NCBI GenBank assembly: GCA_016196555.1
Contig: JACPXL010000077.1
Coordinates: 1 to 34,896 of the forward strand
DNA: 34,896 nt
Source: Candidatus Omnitrophota bacterium
GTDB taxonomy: Bacteria; Omnitrophota; Omnitrophia; Omnitrophales; Aquincolibacteriaceae
Direction: 5' to 3'
Position numbers and translations under genes: made by a program. Shown piece by piece: positions 23,296 to 32,000 of the stretch. The notes below the pieces were generated by a model, which was not told where the DNA came from, ran no database searches, and saw nothing but the letters and a program-made list of their open reading frames with translations. Numbering within the stretch: the first letter of the stretch is position 1; every line of letters starts with the position of its first letter.

Positions 23296-24405
23296 ATGGG
23301 AAAAATTAAAATCGCAATTGCCGGTGTTGGAAATTGTGCGGCATCTCTGATCCAAGGTATTGAGTATTACCGCTCGGCCCCAAACGGCAAAAAAAAAGAG
23401 CAGGACTACTTCGGATTAATGAATTACGATCTCGGCGGTTATTTGCCCGAAGACATTGAAATTGTCGCGGCCTTTGACATTGATAAACGCAAAGTCGGCG
23501 AACGTTTCGATGTGGCCCTGAATGCCAAACCCAATTGCGTCCTTCCCCTTTTTACCGACATCCCTAAAAGCAAAGTCAAAGTTGAAATGGGTCCGGTGCT
23601 TGATGGATTTTCCGAACATATGAAGGAATATCCCAATGACCGCACCTTTATTGTCAGCGATAAAAAACCCGCCAATGTAGAAAAAATTTTGAAAGACAGC
23701 GGCGCGGAAATCCTTTTAAACTATCTCCCGGTCGGCAGCCAGAAAGCCACGGAATATTATGCGGAGGCTTGTCTCAAAACCGGCGTAAGCTTTATTAACT
23801 GCATGCCGGTTTTCATTGTCTCCAATCCTCAGTGGGCCAAACGTTTTGAAGAAAAACGTATCCCCTGCATCGGCGATGATATCAAGGCCCAAATCGGGGC
23901 CACAATTGTTCACCGTACATTGACGAAACTTTTTATGGACCGCGGCGTGAAAATTGACCGCACGTATCAGCTCAATACGGGCGGCAATACAGATTTTCTC
24001 AATATGTTGAATCGTTCGCGCCTGGTCTCCAAGAAAATTTCCAAAACCGCTGCCGTGCAAAGCCAGCTCGACATTCCTCTGGAAGAAGACAATATCCATA
24101 TTGGTCCTTCGGATTATGTTCCCTGGCAAAACGATAATAAAGTCTGTTACTTACGCATGGAAGGCCGCGGCTTTGCTGGATTCCCCATGAATCTTGAGCT
24201 TCGTCTTTCAGTGGAAGATTCTCCGAACAGCGCCGGATGCGCCATTGATGCCATTCGCTGCTGCCGTCTTGCGCGCGACCGCAAAATCGGCGGTCCGCTG
24301 ATTTCCATTTCTGCTTATACGATGAAACATCCGCTCAAGCAGATTGCGGATACAGAAGCCCGCGAACTGGTTAAAAAATTTATCCAGGGCACCTGCCCCC
24401 GGTAA
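23296..24405 (+). CDS. ino1: Myo-inositol-1-phosphate synthase (short type)
   Basis: It converts glucose-6-phosphate to L-myo-inositol-1-phosphate through an NAD-dependent oxidation, aldol closure and reduction. The 369-residue length is that of the bacterial and archaeal short form. The Rossmann start IKIAIAGVGNCAASLIQGIEYY is followed by LNYLPVGSQKATEYYA, FINCMPVFI, DDIKAQIGATIVHRTL and LNTGGNTDFLNM, all family blocks. A strong AAAGGAG ribosome binding site precedes ATG 23296. The next gene is a CDP-alcohol phosphatidyltransferase, so the product probably feeds inositol phospholipid synthesis. Confidence 0.95.
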   Translation: MGKIKIAIAGVGNCAASLIQGIEYYRSAPNGKKKEQDYFGLMNYDLGGYLPEDIEIVAAFDIDKRKVGERFDVALNAKPNCVLPLFTDIPKSKVKVEMGPVLDGFSEHMKEYPNDRTFIVSDKKPANVEKILKDSGAEILLNYLPVGSQKATEYYAEACLKTGVSFINCMPVFIVSNPQWAKRFEEKRIPCIGDDIKAQIGATIVHRTLTKLFMDRGVKIDRTYQLNTGGNTDFLNMLNRSRLVSKKISKTAAVQSQLDIPLEEDNIHIGPSDYVPWQNDNKVCYLRMEGRGFAGFPMNLELRLSVEDSPNSAGCAIDAIRCCRLARDRKIGGPLISISAYTMKHPLKQIADTEARELVKKFIQGTCPR

Positions 24406-24417
24406 AAAACAACCTTT

Positions 24418-24493
24418 TGTCATTTCGACGACCGAAGGGAGGAGAAATCCCGTTTTTAAAAGCGGGATTTCTCGGCTTCGCCTCGAAATGACA
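24418..24493. repeat. Palindromic repeat, TCATTTCGA type, between ino1 and the phosphatidyltransferase
   Basis: A 76-bp element with TGTCATTTCGA...TCGAAATGACA ends and an inner GAAATCCCG/CGGGATTTC pairing. It fills almost the whole gap. Its right edge (ACAGGAAC) provides the only Shine-Dalgarno-like bases for the next gene. Confidence 0.9.
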
Positions 24494-24508
24494 GGAACTT
24501 GAGATTCG

Positions 24509-25096
24509 ATGCTGCGAAAAACCGTTTATCCCAAAGTTGAAAATCTGCTCAACCAACTCGCCGGAGAATTAAACCGCAACGGCCTTTCTCCCAATCAATT
24601 AACCCTCGGCGGCGCCGCAATTAATTTTGTGACGGGATGGATTTATGCCAGCGGCCATCTTTTTTGGGGCGGAGTTTTTCTCCTCATCGCTGCCTGCGGG
24701 GATTTGCTGGACGGCCCGCTCGCACGAATAAGCGGCCGCACCTCAAAATTCGGGGCTTTTCTCGATTCCACTGTGGATCGCTATTCGGATTTTTTCGTTC
24801 TTGCAGGCCTTGCCCTTTATGCCGCCAACGGCGGGCATCTGGACTGGTTTCTTCTTATTATGGGTATCATTGCCGGATCTTTTGTGACAAGTTATGCTAA
24901 GGCTCGCGCTGAAAATTTAATTCCCAATTGCGGCGTGGGCGTTTTCGAAAGAGCAGAACGCGTAATTATTTTAGCACTCGGGACTCTGATTTTCCCCATT
25001 TTCCCTCTTACTTTGTGGATTCTTTGCATAGGCACAAACGCCACGGCCATTCATCGCATTCTTTATACGAAGAAAAATCTTTCGGAAGAAAAGTGA
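24509..25096 (+). CDS. CDP-alcohol phosphatidyltransferase, probably phosphatidylinositol-phosphate synthase
   Basis: A 195-residue inner membrane enzyme with about six membrane segments. The full family motif is present: D65-x2-D68-G69-x2-A72-R73-x8-G82-x3-D86-x3-D90. It would join a CDP-diacylglycerol (or similar) to an alcohol, releasing CMP. Because it sits directly behind ino1, the acceptor is most likely inositol-1-phosphate, as in actinobacterial phosphatidylinositol-phosphate synthase. Phosphatidylglycerophosphate synthase cannot be excluded from sequence alone. The stop overlaps the GTG start of the next gene (GTGA). Confidence 0.88.
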   Translation: MLRKTVYPKVENLLNQLAGELNRNGLSPNQLTLGGAAINFVTGWIYASGHLFWGGVFLLIAACGDLLDGPLARISGRTSKFGAFLDSTVDRYSDFFVLAGLALYAANGGHLDWFLLIMGIIAGSFVTSYAKARAENLIPNCGVGVFERAERVIILALGTLIFPIFPLTLWILCIGTNATAIHRILYTKKNLSEEK

Positions 25097-26013
25097 GGGT
25101 ATTGTCATTGCGAAGCAATCTCAAAACCGGGATTGCTTCGTCGGCTCCGCATCCTCGCAATGACATATTTTATTTATTTCTTTTGTCTTTTTTCTTTTTC
25201 ATGTCTTCTTTCTCTCCCCTATCATTAGGCGCTTCCACTTCTTCCACGCCCGAAGCAGTTGCCAAACAAATCGAGAACCGGCGCATTTCCTGGGTTGCGC
25301 TTAAAGCCCGAGTGGTCCTGCATTTTTATCAGGAAGACCGCGAAAAGGCGTCCTGTTTCGGCCGGCTTCTTTATGAACGGCTTCAGGAAAAAGTGGTTTT
25401 GAGCTGCGTGGGCCGCCAAAATAAATTGCTTTTTGTTTTTAAAACCCTGGACCGCAGCTTCGAACTTTATTTACCGGCGCTCAAAACCGTTTATGAAGGG
25501 AATATTTTTGCCCTAAGCGATTCTCCGGAAATCGACAGCCATCTCAAACCTCTCGACCTTTATCGTGCTTTAAAACCCATGACTTTTGCTGCCGCAGAAT
25601 CCGAAATCGAAAAGCAGGATGAAACTCATACTGCGGTCAAAATTTATTCTGAAAGGCATAATAAGCGGTATCTTGCCCGCAAAATTTTGGCAACGCGGGA
25701 GGGCGATGTCCCGGTTGAAATTTATTATTCAGAAAATGAAGAGCCGGAAACTTTGATCCAGCGCTCAGATTATCAGGAGATTCTCCTGCCCGGTCAGCGC
25801 TCGAAAGGAAAAGTGGTTTTCCCCAGGCAAATTCAGATCGACTCCTCCGCCAAAAGAAATAAAACCGTGCTTCTTTTCAAAAAAATTGAATTCCCTGCGC
25901 GTTTTGTGGACGAGAATTGGGGAATTTCCTATCCGGAAGATGTGCAGAGAGCCGCGGTCGAAGATCCCGCTTTGAAAAGACAAATCGAGTTTGAAAAAGC
26001 CCCGGCTACTTAG
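25093..26013 (+). CDS. Exported LolA/LolB-like protein of unknown function, N-terminus from a palindromic repeat
   Basis: GTG 25093 has GGAAG four bases upstream and overlaps the previous stop, giving 306 residues. Residues 4-25 are encoded by a palindromic repeat (25103-25165), and residues 25-47 (IFYLFLLSFFFFMSSFSPLS...) form a signal-peptide-like hydrophobic core. The mature part, from about residue 48, is beta-strand rich (ISWVALKARVVLHFYQED, KVVLSCVGRQNKLLFVF, RSFELYLPALKTVYEG). This recalls LolA/LolB or DUF4292-like folds that carry lipids or lipoproteins in the periplasm, but I cannot assign it firmly. An ATG at 25201 would start inside the hydrophobic stretch and has no Shine-Dalgarno sequence. 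The 3' end overlaps the convergent aguA by 8 bases. Confidence 0.75.
   Translation: MRVLSLRSNLKTGIASSAPHPRNDIFYLFLLSFFFFMSSFSPLSLGASTSSTPEAVAKQIENRRISWVALKARVVLHFYQEDREKASCFGRLLYERLQEKVVLSCVGRQNKLLFVFKTLDRSFELYLPALKTVYEGNIFALSDSPEIDSHLKPLDLYRALKPMTFAAAESEIEKQDETHTAVKIYSERHNKRYLARKILATREGDVPVEIYYSENEEPETLIQRSDYQEILLPGQRSKGKVVFPRQIQIDSSAKRNKTVLLFKKIEFPARFVDENWGISYPEDVQRAAVEDPALKRQIEFEKAPAT
25103..25165. repeat. Palindromic repeat, TCATTGCGA type, at the start of the LolA-like gene
   Basis: A 63-bp element, TGTCATTGCGA...TCGCAATGACA. Its middle 29 bases match the pabB copy exactly, and both are read in the same frame as RSNLKTGIAS. Confidence 0.92.
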
Positions 26014-27013
26014 GTTCCTGCTGCGTCATGCAATGAATCCCGCCCAGGCCGTGAATTAAATCCCGCGAAGGAATGGGAACCATTCTGCGTTTCGGAAAAT
26101 GGTCTTTCAGAATACCTGCTGCGCGTTCGTCCTTTTTATCTCCAAAGGCCGGAACCAATACCGATTTGCTGGCGATATAAAAATTGGCGTAACTTGCGGG
26201 CAGTCTTTTTTTGCCGGTCCGGACAATACCGGGCATGGGAAGTTTAATCAGGTTTAAAGACCGGGGTAAACGCTCCCAGTTTTCTTTGAGATTGCGGTAA
26301 TTCGCATCCGAAGAATTTTCTTCATAGGCCGCCAAGATGGTATCGGGACTGACAAAACGTGCGAGCTGATCAATATGCCCGTCTGTATCGTCCCCTTGAA
26401 TGCCGCGGCCAAGCCAAATCACTTCTTGAACGCCTAAAAAATCCTGTAATTTTTTTTCGACATCAGCCCGGGTGAATCGAGGGTTGCGATTGGGATTTAA
26501 AAGACACTGTTCGGTAACAAGACAAATTCCGCGTCCATTCACTTCAATGGAGCCGCCTTCCAAAATCATTTCGGGCTGAAAACAAGGAAATGGCACAAGG
26601 CGGCGGCTGAAAATCCTATTATCTCTCATCAAGTTTTTATACTTTCCGCCCCAGGCGTTAAAACGCCATTTACACCATGCTTTTTGACCTGATTTATTTT
26701 TAAGGAAAACCGGGCCGTAATCGCGAACCCAAATGTCCGCGGAGGCGGTAAAATGAAAAATAAGACGGCCCAAATGGGCCGCGTGTTTCAAATTCTTTAA
26801 AATAAAATTACTTTCCGCGCGGCTTGAAACAAGCAAATGGATCTTTTCTCCGACAAGAAGTTCTTCGATGATTTGCAGGAATACTTTCTGAATGGAGGGA
26901 TATTTTTTCGACGGCCAGTTGGTGCTCCGGCCGGGCCAAGCAAGCCATGTGGCTTCATGCGGCCCCCACTCCGCCGGCATATGATAGCCAAGGCTGAGCG
27001 GAGTTTTACTCAT
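26006..27013 (-). CDS. aguA: Agmatine deiminase
   Basis: It hydrolyses agmatine to N-carbamoylputrescine and ammonia. The start MSKTPLSLGYHMPAEWGPHEATWLAWP at 27013 gives 335 residues and has GGAGAG eight bases upstream. A GTG- or ATG-type start further up would run into aguB. Family blocks are WVRDYGPVFL, LEGGSIEVNGRG, GDDTDGHIDQLARF and the C-terminal LGGIHCMTQQEP, which holds the catalytic cysteine. It is the third step gene of the putrescine cluster and overlaps aguB by 8 bases. Confidence 0.96.
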   Translation of the reverse strand: MSKTPLSLGYHMPAEWGPHEATWLAWPGRSTNWPSKKYPSIQKVFLQIIEELLVGEKIHLLVSSRAESNFILKNLKHAAHLGRLIFHFTASADIWVRDYGPVFLKNKSGQKAWCKWRFNAWGGKYKNLMRDNRIFSRRLVPFPCFQPEMILEGGSIEVNGRGICLVTEQCLLNPNRNPRFTRADVEKKLQDFLGVQEVIWLGRGIQGDDTDGHIDQLARFVSPDTILAAYEENSSDANYRNLKENWERLPRSLNLIKLPMPGIVRTGKKRLPASYANFYIASKSVLVPAFGDKKDERAAGILKDHFPKRRMVPIPSRDLIHGLGGIHCMTQQEPK

Positions 27014-27869
27014 CAATAAATCTCTCCAATACCGGCTGATAGGCGTCAACGCGCCGGTCGCGCATAAAGGGCCAATTCTGGCGCGTCATTTCGATTTCTG
27101 AAAAATCACAAACCGCGAAAACAATTTGTTCTTTGGTCCGTGCCCGGGCAATGATTTTTCCGAAAGGGTCGCTCACAAAAGAATTTCCCCAAAAATTCAG
27201 CCCGCCTTCTTTTCCCGTCCGGTTGCACGCCGCAACAAAAATCCCATTGGCCACCGCGTGAGAGCGCTGAATAATTTCCCAGGCTGAAATTTGGCCGGCC
27301 ACCACTTTTGGTTTTTCTTTCAGAGAGTGTCCGATGGCGGTGGGATAAAAAATAATTTCCGCTCCTTGAAGCGCGGCGGAACGCGCGGCTTCCGGAAACC
27401 ATTGGTCCCAGCAAATCAAAACGCTGATTTTAGCGTAGCGGGTTTTAAAAACTTTAAAGCCCGAATCTCCCGGCGAAAAGTAGAATTTTTCGAAAAATTG
27501 CGGGTCATCCGGAATATGCATTTTCCGGTAAGCACCGAGGAACCGGCCGTCCGCATCAATGACTGCTGCACTATTATGATAAATTCCCCGCGTGCGCTTC
27601 TCAAAAATAGGAACAATAAGAACCGCCGCATTTTCGCGGGCCACTTTGGAAAGCGCTTGAACCGTAGGGCCGGGAATGGTTTCAGCGAAACGGAAATTTT
27701 TAGCGTTCTCGGTCTGGGGAAAATACGGGGTAAGAAAAAGTTCTTCGAGGCAAATGATTCTTGCCCCTTTGCGGGCAGCCTCTTCGATTTTCGTGATATT
27801 TTTTTTGAGGTTCGCTGCCGGACCTTTTGCAGCGGAAACTTGAATGAGGGCGATTTTAACTTGGCCCAT
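27006..27869 (-). CDS. aguB: N-carbamoylputrescine amidase
   Basis: A carbon-nitrogen hydrolase of the nitrilase superfamily, 287 residues. It hydrolyses N-carbamoylputrescine to putrescine, carbon dioxide and ammonia. The Glu-Lys-Cys triad is seen in LEELF (E43), YRKMHIPD (K116) and LICWDQWFPE (C153). The end ...NWPFMRDRRVDAYQPVLERF is typical of plant and bacterial NCPA. It lies between the arginine decarboxylase and agmatine deiminase genes with almost no gap. The GAGGA before the ATG is the tail of the preceding gene, so coupling is likely. Confidence 0.95.
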   Translation of the reverse strand: MGQVKIALIQVSAAKGPAANLKKNITKIEEAARKGARIICLEELFLTPYFPQTENAKNFRFAETIPGPTVQALSKVARENAAVLIVPIFEKRTRGIYHNSAAVIDADGRFLGAYRKMHIPDDPQFFEKFYFSPGDSGFKVFKTRYAKISVLICWDQWFPEAARSAALQGAEIIFYPTAIGHSLKEKPKVVAGQISAWEIIQRSHAVANGIFVAACNRTGKEGGLNFWGNSFVSDPFGKIIARARTKEQIVFAVCDFSEIEMTRQNWPFMRDRRVDAYQPVLERFIDE

Positions 27870-27872
27870 TCC

Positions 27873-28418
27873 TCAATGAATTAGCACTGCAGCGGCAATG
27901 ACGGTGGTCCATTTGCCGGTTTTATCGCCCTTGGCGCTTTGGGTGATGGCCGTGGTTTTCACGATTTCATCGGAAATTTTCCAGATTTCCTTTTTTTTGT
28001 CATAACTTTCATCCGGATCAAATTTGACGCCCAAAATAGTCGCTAACATGCTTGCCGCAAGGTCTTCGGCATATTCCCCGGTTTTTTTCTCCGTCCAGCC
28101 ATACGTATGGGCTTCGGAAAGATATCCGTATTGGTCCGATCTTTTGGGAAGGGCCATGCCCACGGAAGCCGCGATCAACCGGTTAGGTTCATTCGTCGCG
28201 CATTCGGCCACCACGGTGAAAAGGACCTGGCCGGGAGCAAGATACTTCAGGCCGGCCTCTTTGGAAATCCATTTACAATAAGGCGGATAAATACTTGAGA
28301 CGCGCACAATATTGAAAGCCGCAATGCCTGCATCGCGCAGCGCAAGCTCAAAACTGGAAAGTTTTTCCTTGTGAATACCGACACCTTTGGTGAGAAAAAT
28401 TTTCTTGGGTAAAATCAC
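27873..28418 (-). CDS. Pyruvoyl-dependent arginine decarboxylase
   Basis: It turns arginine into agmatine and self-cleaves to make a pyruvoyl cofactor. The best start is GTG 28418, with AGGAGG nine bases upstream, giving 181 residues that begin ILPKKIFLTKGVGIHKEKL. A longer frame to 28514 overlaps fpg and is not family-like. The cleavage site is in NIVRVSSIYPP, between Ser41 and Ser42. The motif YLSEAHTYGWTEKKTGEYAEDLA is also typical. With aguA and aguB it completes arginine to putrescine. It is four bases from aguB. Confidence 0.94.
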   Translation of the reverse strand: MILPKKIFLTKGVGIHKEKLSSFELALRDAGIAAFNIVRVSSIYPPYCKWISKEAGLKYLAPGQVLFTVVAECATNEPNRLIAASVGMALPKRSDQYGYLSEAHTYGWTEKKTGEYAEDLAASMLATILGVKFDPDESYDKKKEIWKISDEIVKTTAITQSAKGDKTGKWTTVIAAAVLIH

Positions 28419-28434
28419 TCGAAATTTCCTCCTC

Positions 28435-29250
28435 TTACGTTTGGCATTGGGGACAAAAGGACGCGCTGCGTCCAGCCAGTTTGATTTTACGGATCGCCGT
28501 TTTGCAAACAACACATTCTAATCCAAATCGCCCGTAAACGCGGTGAAAATTTTGAAAGAACCCGCGGCTGCCGTCGGAGTGAATATAGTCATCAATCGAA
28601 GAGCCGCCCAGCTTGATGGCTTCTTCGAGGGTTTCACGGATGGATTGATAAAGCTGTTTTAACCGTCCGGATTTAAGCCGGTTGGGGCGGCGCCTTGGAT
28701 CGATTCCAGCGCGGTGCAGGCTTTCATCCGCATAAATATTTCCAAGGCCGGCAAGAATTCTCTGATTCAAAAGCAGGCTTTTGATTCTTCCGCTGCGCTG
28801 CCTAAAAGTTTCGATAAACGTTTTTTCCGAAATTTCGAAAGGTTCGGGTCCGAGCCGCCGGACGCCTTCTGGCAGAGACTCCAGATTGCCATTGGTCAGA
28901 AACATTTCGCCGAATTTCCGTATATCGCGGAAAACAAGTTTTTGAGGAATTTCTAAAAATTCCATCACTACATGAAGATGCGGGTCTTTTACGGTTTCAT
29001 CCCTCCAGACAAGCTGTCCGGTCATGCCCAGATGAAACCAAAGCGTATTCTCTTCGTTCAGTCCAAATCGAATATATTTCCCGCGGCGGGACAAAGAAAT
29101 GATTTTTCTTTGCGGAATTTTTTTTCCCATGGTTTGCCGTGGTGTTTTTGAAATTTCTTCGTGGAGAATCGATATCCGCCGGAAAGTGAGTCCCATCGTT
29201 TTTTGTTTTAACTCGCGGACAATATTTTCAACTTCAGGAAGTTCGGGCAT
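28435..29250 (-). CDS. mutM: Formamidopyrimidine-DNA glycosylase
   Basis: A base-excision repair enzyme that removes oxidised purines such as 8-oxoguanine and nicks the strand. It has 271 residues. MPELPEVE gives the catalytic Pro2 and Glu3. The helix-two-turn-helix contains GLGNIYADESLHRAGIDPRR. The C-terminal zinc finger is CVVCKTAIRKIKLAGRSASF followed by CPQC. SRRGKYIRF carries the conserved Lys. It sits between DUF2203 and the arginine decarboxylase, 29 bases from the former, in a probable operon without an obvious functional link. Confidence 0.97.
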   Translation of the reverse strand: MPELPEVENIVRELKQKTMGLTFRRISILHEEISKTPRQTMGKKIPQRKIISLSRRGKYIRFGLNEENTLWFHLGMTGQLVWRDETVKDPHLHVVMEFLEIPQKLVFRDIRKFGEMFLTNGNLESLPEGVRRLGPEPFEISEKTFIETFRQRSGRIKSLLLNQRILAGLGNIYADESLHRAGIDPRRRPNRLKSGRLKQLYQSIRETLEEAIKLGGSSIDDYIHSDGSRGFFQNFHRVYGRFGLECVVCKTAIRKIKLAGRSASFCPQCQT

Positions 29251-29279
29251 GGGTGAAGCGGGAATCCGTTTTTGCCGGA

Positions 29280-29720
29280 TCAGGCCACAAGCGGGCGCCG
29301 TTCATTCATGGAATCACCGGGCGTGTGATAAAATTGAATGGACTCTTCCCCGCGGCGCCAGCAAAAATAGACAAGTTCACCGGCGATTTTTGCCGGAAAA
29401 TCAATCCAGCCCTGTTCAAGATTGCGGACCACGCAACCCAAACCGCGGAGTTGGTCGGCAAATTTCTCGATTTCAGAAAGAAAAGCTTCAAGTTCCTGGG
29501 CTTCATTTTCCGCCAATTCGCCCGAGGCCGGAAGGCCGCTTTGGGCCTCTTTATGGTTCAAAATCTCTTCCATGAATAAAACGTCATGACGCCGGGAATA
29601 ATTTTCTTTTTGGCTTAAAAAACCGGCAATGAGCTGATCAATTTGCGGAAGGAGGGCATTGGCCTCGCTCAAGGTAAAAATCCTCGGCCGGGGACTATTC
29701 ATGGCGAAAAGATACCGCAT
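29280..29720 (-). CDS. DUF2203-family protein
   Basis: A small soluble protein of 146 residues. The N-terminal FTLSEANALLPQIDQLI and the C-terminal GWIDFPAKIAGELVYFCWRRGEESIQFYHTPGD are the two hallmark blocks of DUF2203. The middle is a charged helix likely to form a coiled coil. The family has no known function. ATG 29720 is supported by GGAG about eight bases upstream; an internal ATG six residues later lacks one. Confidence 0.88.
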   Translation of the reverse strand: MRYLFAMNSPRPRIFTLSEANALLPQIDQLIAGFLSQKENYSRRHDVLFMEEILNHKEAQSGLPASGELAENEAQELEAFLSEIEKFADQLRGLGCVVRNLEQGWIDFPAKIAGELVYFCWRRGEESIQFYHTPGDSMNERRPLVA

Positions 29721-29746
29721 TCGTGTACTCCGGACAACATAAATTT

Positions 29747-31105
29747 TTAGACATCAAGGCGTTCCGGGACAGATTCGGAAGAAACCGAGGGAATAAGGCC
29801 GCCGCCCTTGGCGACATTGATCACGCTCTCATCGCTTAAGCGCGCAAAACCTCCGGAAAATTTTCCGCCATAAACCAGGACATTAAAATTGTATTTTTTA
29901 TAGGCAAAATCAAGGCGGCGGTTGATCACAACAGGGACCGTCATGATCGGAATATTGACAAATTCCTGCACCACCCAATCCCCCTTCAACGCCTTGTCCA
30001 TGGTCTCATTCCAGACATTGTCCGGAGTTTCTTTCCCGATGGTCACCCCTTTGCCGCCATAGCTGATCGAAGGTTTAAGGACGAGCGTTTCTTTTTCATC
30101 TTTTAAAAAATCAATGAGATAGATTTTTTTCCGTCCGTAAAAATCTTCGGCATCCATGAGCCGGCGCGTCCAGGGAAGATGCTCGCGCTTGATCTTATTT
30201 TCATTTTCCGTAAAAAAATGATCGAACTCGGGATTGGTGAGAATGGAAAGGACGGCCTTCGTGCTGGCCAGGCGCGAACGTAAAGGATTGACGAGGCAAA
30301 CCGCCCGGTCGCGATAGGCCTTGATCAAGTCCTGAATTTCATCAAGACGTTCCAGGAGTTCATCAAAAACCGCCCGCCGTAGGATTAAATTCACCCGGAA
30401 ATTTTTGTGATAGAGTTTGCCGCCCTTATATTTGAGTTCACGCGGGTCTGCGATGGTCGTCTTATATCCTTTGCTTTCAAAAAAACTTTTCAGGTATTCG
30501 CATTCGGTCATGGTACGCACATTGCGCCAATCCATAATGGCGATATTCGGGGTCTCATAACCGCCGAATTCCTCGTAAGCCTGCAAAAGAGCGTCCAAAA
30601 CTTCCTGCACGCGCAAAGAAGCTTTTAAATTATTTTCTTCCACAAAGGGCCGGAGAATTTCTTCCTGCAAAAGACACGATTCGAGTTCATCGGTATAACC
30701 CGCACCGGCCGGCGCATCGCTGTCAAACTCCACCAGCTTGAGGCTCTCGCCTTCCATTAAAGCATCAAAACGGGCAAAAATGACGCTGCGGGAAAAACCG
30801 GGGTCGATTTTAATCAGCTCCGCGGCGTCAGGGTTCAGCCGGAAGACATGGGCAAGATGGACTTCTTCAAAATAAAGACGGACCGCTGTATTGATAATTT
30901 GCATCATGGTGCTGGTCACGCGTTTTAAAAGATGCTCCTGTTTAGACGTGACAAGATGCATTTTGTAAAAAGTGGGGATAACGAAACGGCTGTAACGGAA
31001 GGAGGTTTTTTCTAATTTCTTGGGGAAATGCTCGATGGCGGAGATGATTTCACTCTCATGCGCTTTGAGGTATTCATCAAAGGCGTAATCGAGATTCTTC
31101 GTCAT
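29747..31105 (-). CDS. ATP-grasp family ligase (glutathionylspermidine-synthase-like / circularly permuted type)
   Basis: A 452-residue cytoplasmic protein. The part after residue 330 shows an ATP-grasp-like fold: [28 protein letters not shown] as the nucleotide-binding strand and glycine-rich loop, then [10 protein letters not shown], and near the end [26 protein letters not shown]. The N-terminal half has [19 protein letters not shown], resembling circularly permuted ATP-grasp and glutathionylspermidine synthase C-terminal domains. Such enzymes join a carboxylate to an amine using ATP. The substrate is unknown. It starts within the sucD stop (ATGA) and lies upstream of the putrescine genes in the same operon, so an amine substrate is possible. 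Confidence 0.75.
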   Translation of the reverse strand: MTKNLDYAFDEYLKAHESEIISAIEHFPKKLEKTSFRYSRFVIPTFYKMHLVTSKQEHLLKRVTSTMMQIINTAVRLYFEEVHLAHVFRLNPDAAELIKIDPGFSRSVIFARFDALMEGESLKLVEFDSDAPAGAGYTDELESCLLQEEILRPFVEENNLKASLRVQEVLDALLQAYEEFGGYETPNIAIMDWRNVRTMTECEYLKSFFESKGYKTTIADPRELKYKGGKLYHKNFRVNLILRRAVFDELLERLDEIQDLIKAYRDRAVCLVNPLRSRLASTKAVLSILTNPEFDHFFTENENKIKREHLPWTRRLMDAEDFYGRKKIYLIDFLKDEKETLVLKPSISYGGKGVTIGKETPDNVWNETMDKALKGDWVVQEFVNIPIMTVPVVINRRLDFAYKKYNFNVLVYGGKFSGGFARLSDESVINVAKGGGLIPSVSSESVPERLDV

Positions 31106-31989
31106 CGTTTGACCTTTTTTTCGGACAAAACCCTTTCTACGGTTTCACCGATCAGCGCGGGGCTGGGGGCCACCGTGACGCCGGCTTTTTGCAGTCTTTC
31201 GATTTTATCCTTTGCGGTGCCGGAGCCTCCGGAAATAATCGCGCCGGCATGGCCCATGCGTTTTCCGGCCGGGGCCGTTCCTCCAGCAATAAAGGCGATC
31301 ACAGGCTTAGTGCCGTTTTTTTCGATAAATTCGGCGGCTTCTTCCTCTGCGCTGCCACCGATTTCACCGATTAAAACAATGGCGCGCGTTTCGGGATCGG
31401 CTTCGAATAATTTCAGGGCGTCTAAAAAATTAGTGCCGACAATCGGATCGCCGCCGATTCCGATACAAGTGGATTGCCCGATACCACGCTGGGTGAGCTG
31501 CCACACGGCCTCATAAGTCAATGTTCCGCTGCGCGAAATAAGGCCTATCGGCCCTTTGCGGTGAATATAGCCCGGCATAATTCCGATTTTACATTCCTCC
31601 GGCGTGATAATCCCCGGACAATTGGGGCCGATTAAAACAGTTTTTTTTGAGGCAAGCCAGGTTTTCACGCGCGCCATATCAAGTGCTGGAATTCCTTCGG
31701 TGATGGTGACAACGAGTTGTATTCCGGCATCAACCGCCTCGCGAATGGCGCCTGCCGCAAACTTGGCAGGAACATAAATCACGGAAGCATTGGCGCCGGT
31801 TTCTTCCACCGCTTCTTTGACGGAATTAAAAACCGGAACACCATGCACTTTTTGTCCGGCCTTTCCGGGCGTCACGCCGCCAACAATCTTGGTCCCATAC
31901 TCCAGCATTTTTTCCGTATGAAAGGCCCCATGAGTGCCGGTAATTCCCTGCACAATCACTTTGGTATTTTTGTCGATGAGAATACTCAT
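31102..31989 (-). CDS. sucD: Succinyl-CoA synthetase alpha subunit
   Basis: It carries the phospho-histidine and binds CoA in the reversible conversion of succinyl-CoA to succinate with nucleotide phosphorylation. The start [21 protein letters not shown] at 31989 gives 295 residues, normal for the family. GAGGG eight bases upstream borders the palindromic repeat at 32001-32092. The active histidine is in [20 protein letters not shown] and the phosphate loop in [10 protein letters not shown]. An open frame further upstream only translates the repeat. The stop overlaps the ATP-grasp start. Confidence 0.97.
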   Translation of the reverse strand: MSILIDKNTKVIVQGITGTHGAFHTEKMLEYGTKIVGGVTPGKAGQKVHGVPVFNSVKEAVEETGANASVIYVPAKFAAGAIREAVDAGIQLVVTITEGIPALDMARVKTWLASKKTVLIGPNCPGIITPEECKIGIMPGYIHRKGPIGLISRSGTLTYEAVWQLTQRGIGQSTCIGIGGDPIVGTNFLDALKLFEADPETRAIVLIGEIGGSAEEEAAEFIEKNGTKPVIAFIAGGTAPAGKRMGHAGAIISGGSGTAKDKIERLQKAGVTVAPSPALIGETVERVLSEKKVKR

Positions 31990-32000
31990 AGAACATCCCT

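Noticed and set aside
28419-28514. A longer arginine decarboxylase start
   Set aside because: It overlaps fpg and adds basic residues not seen in the family. GTG 28418 has a strong AGGAGG.
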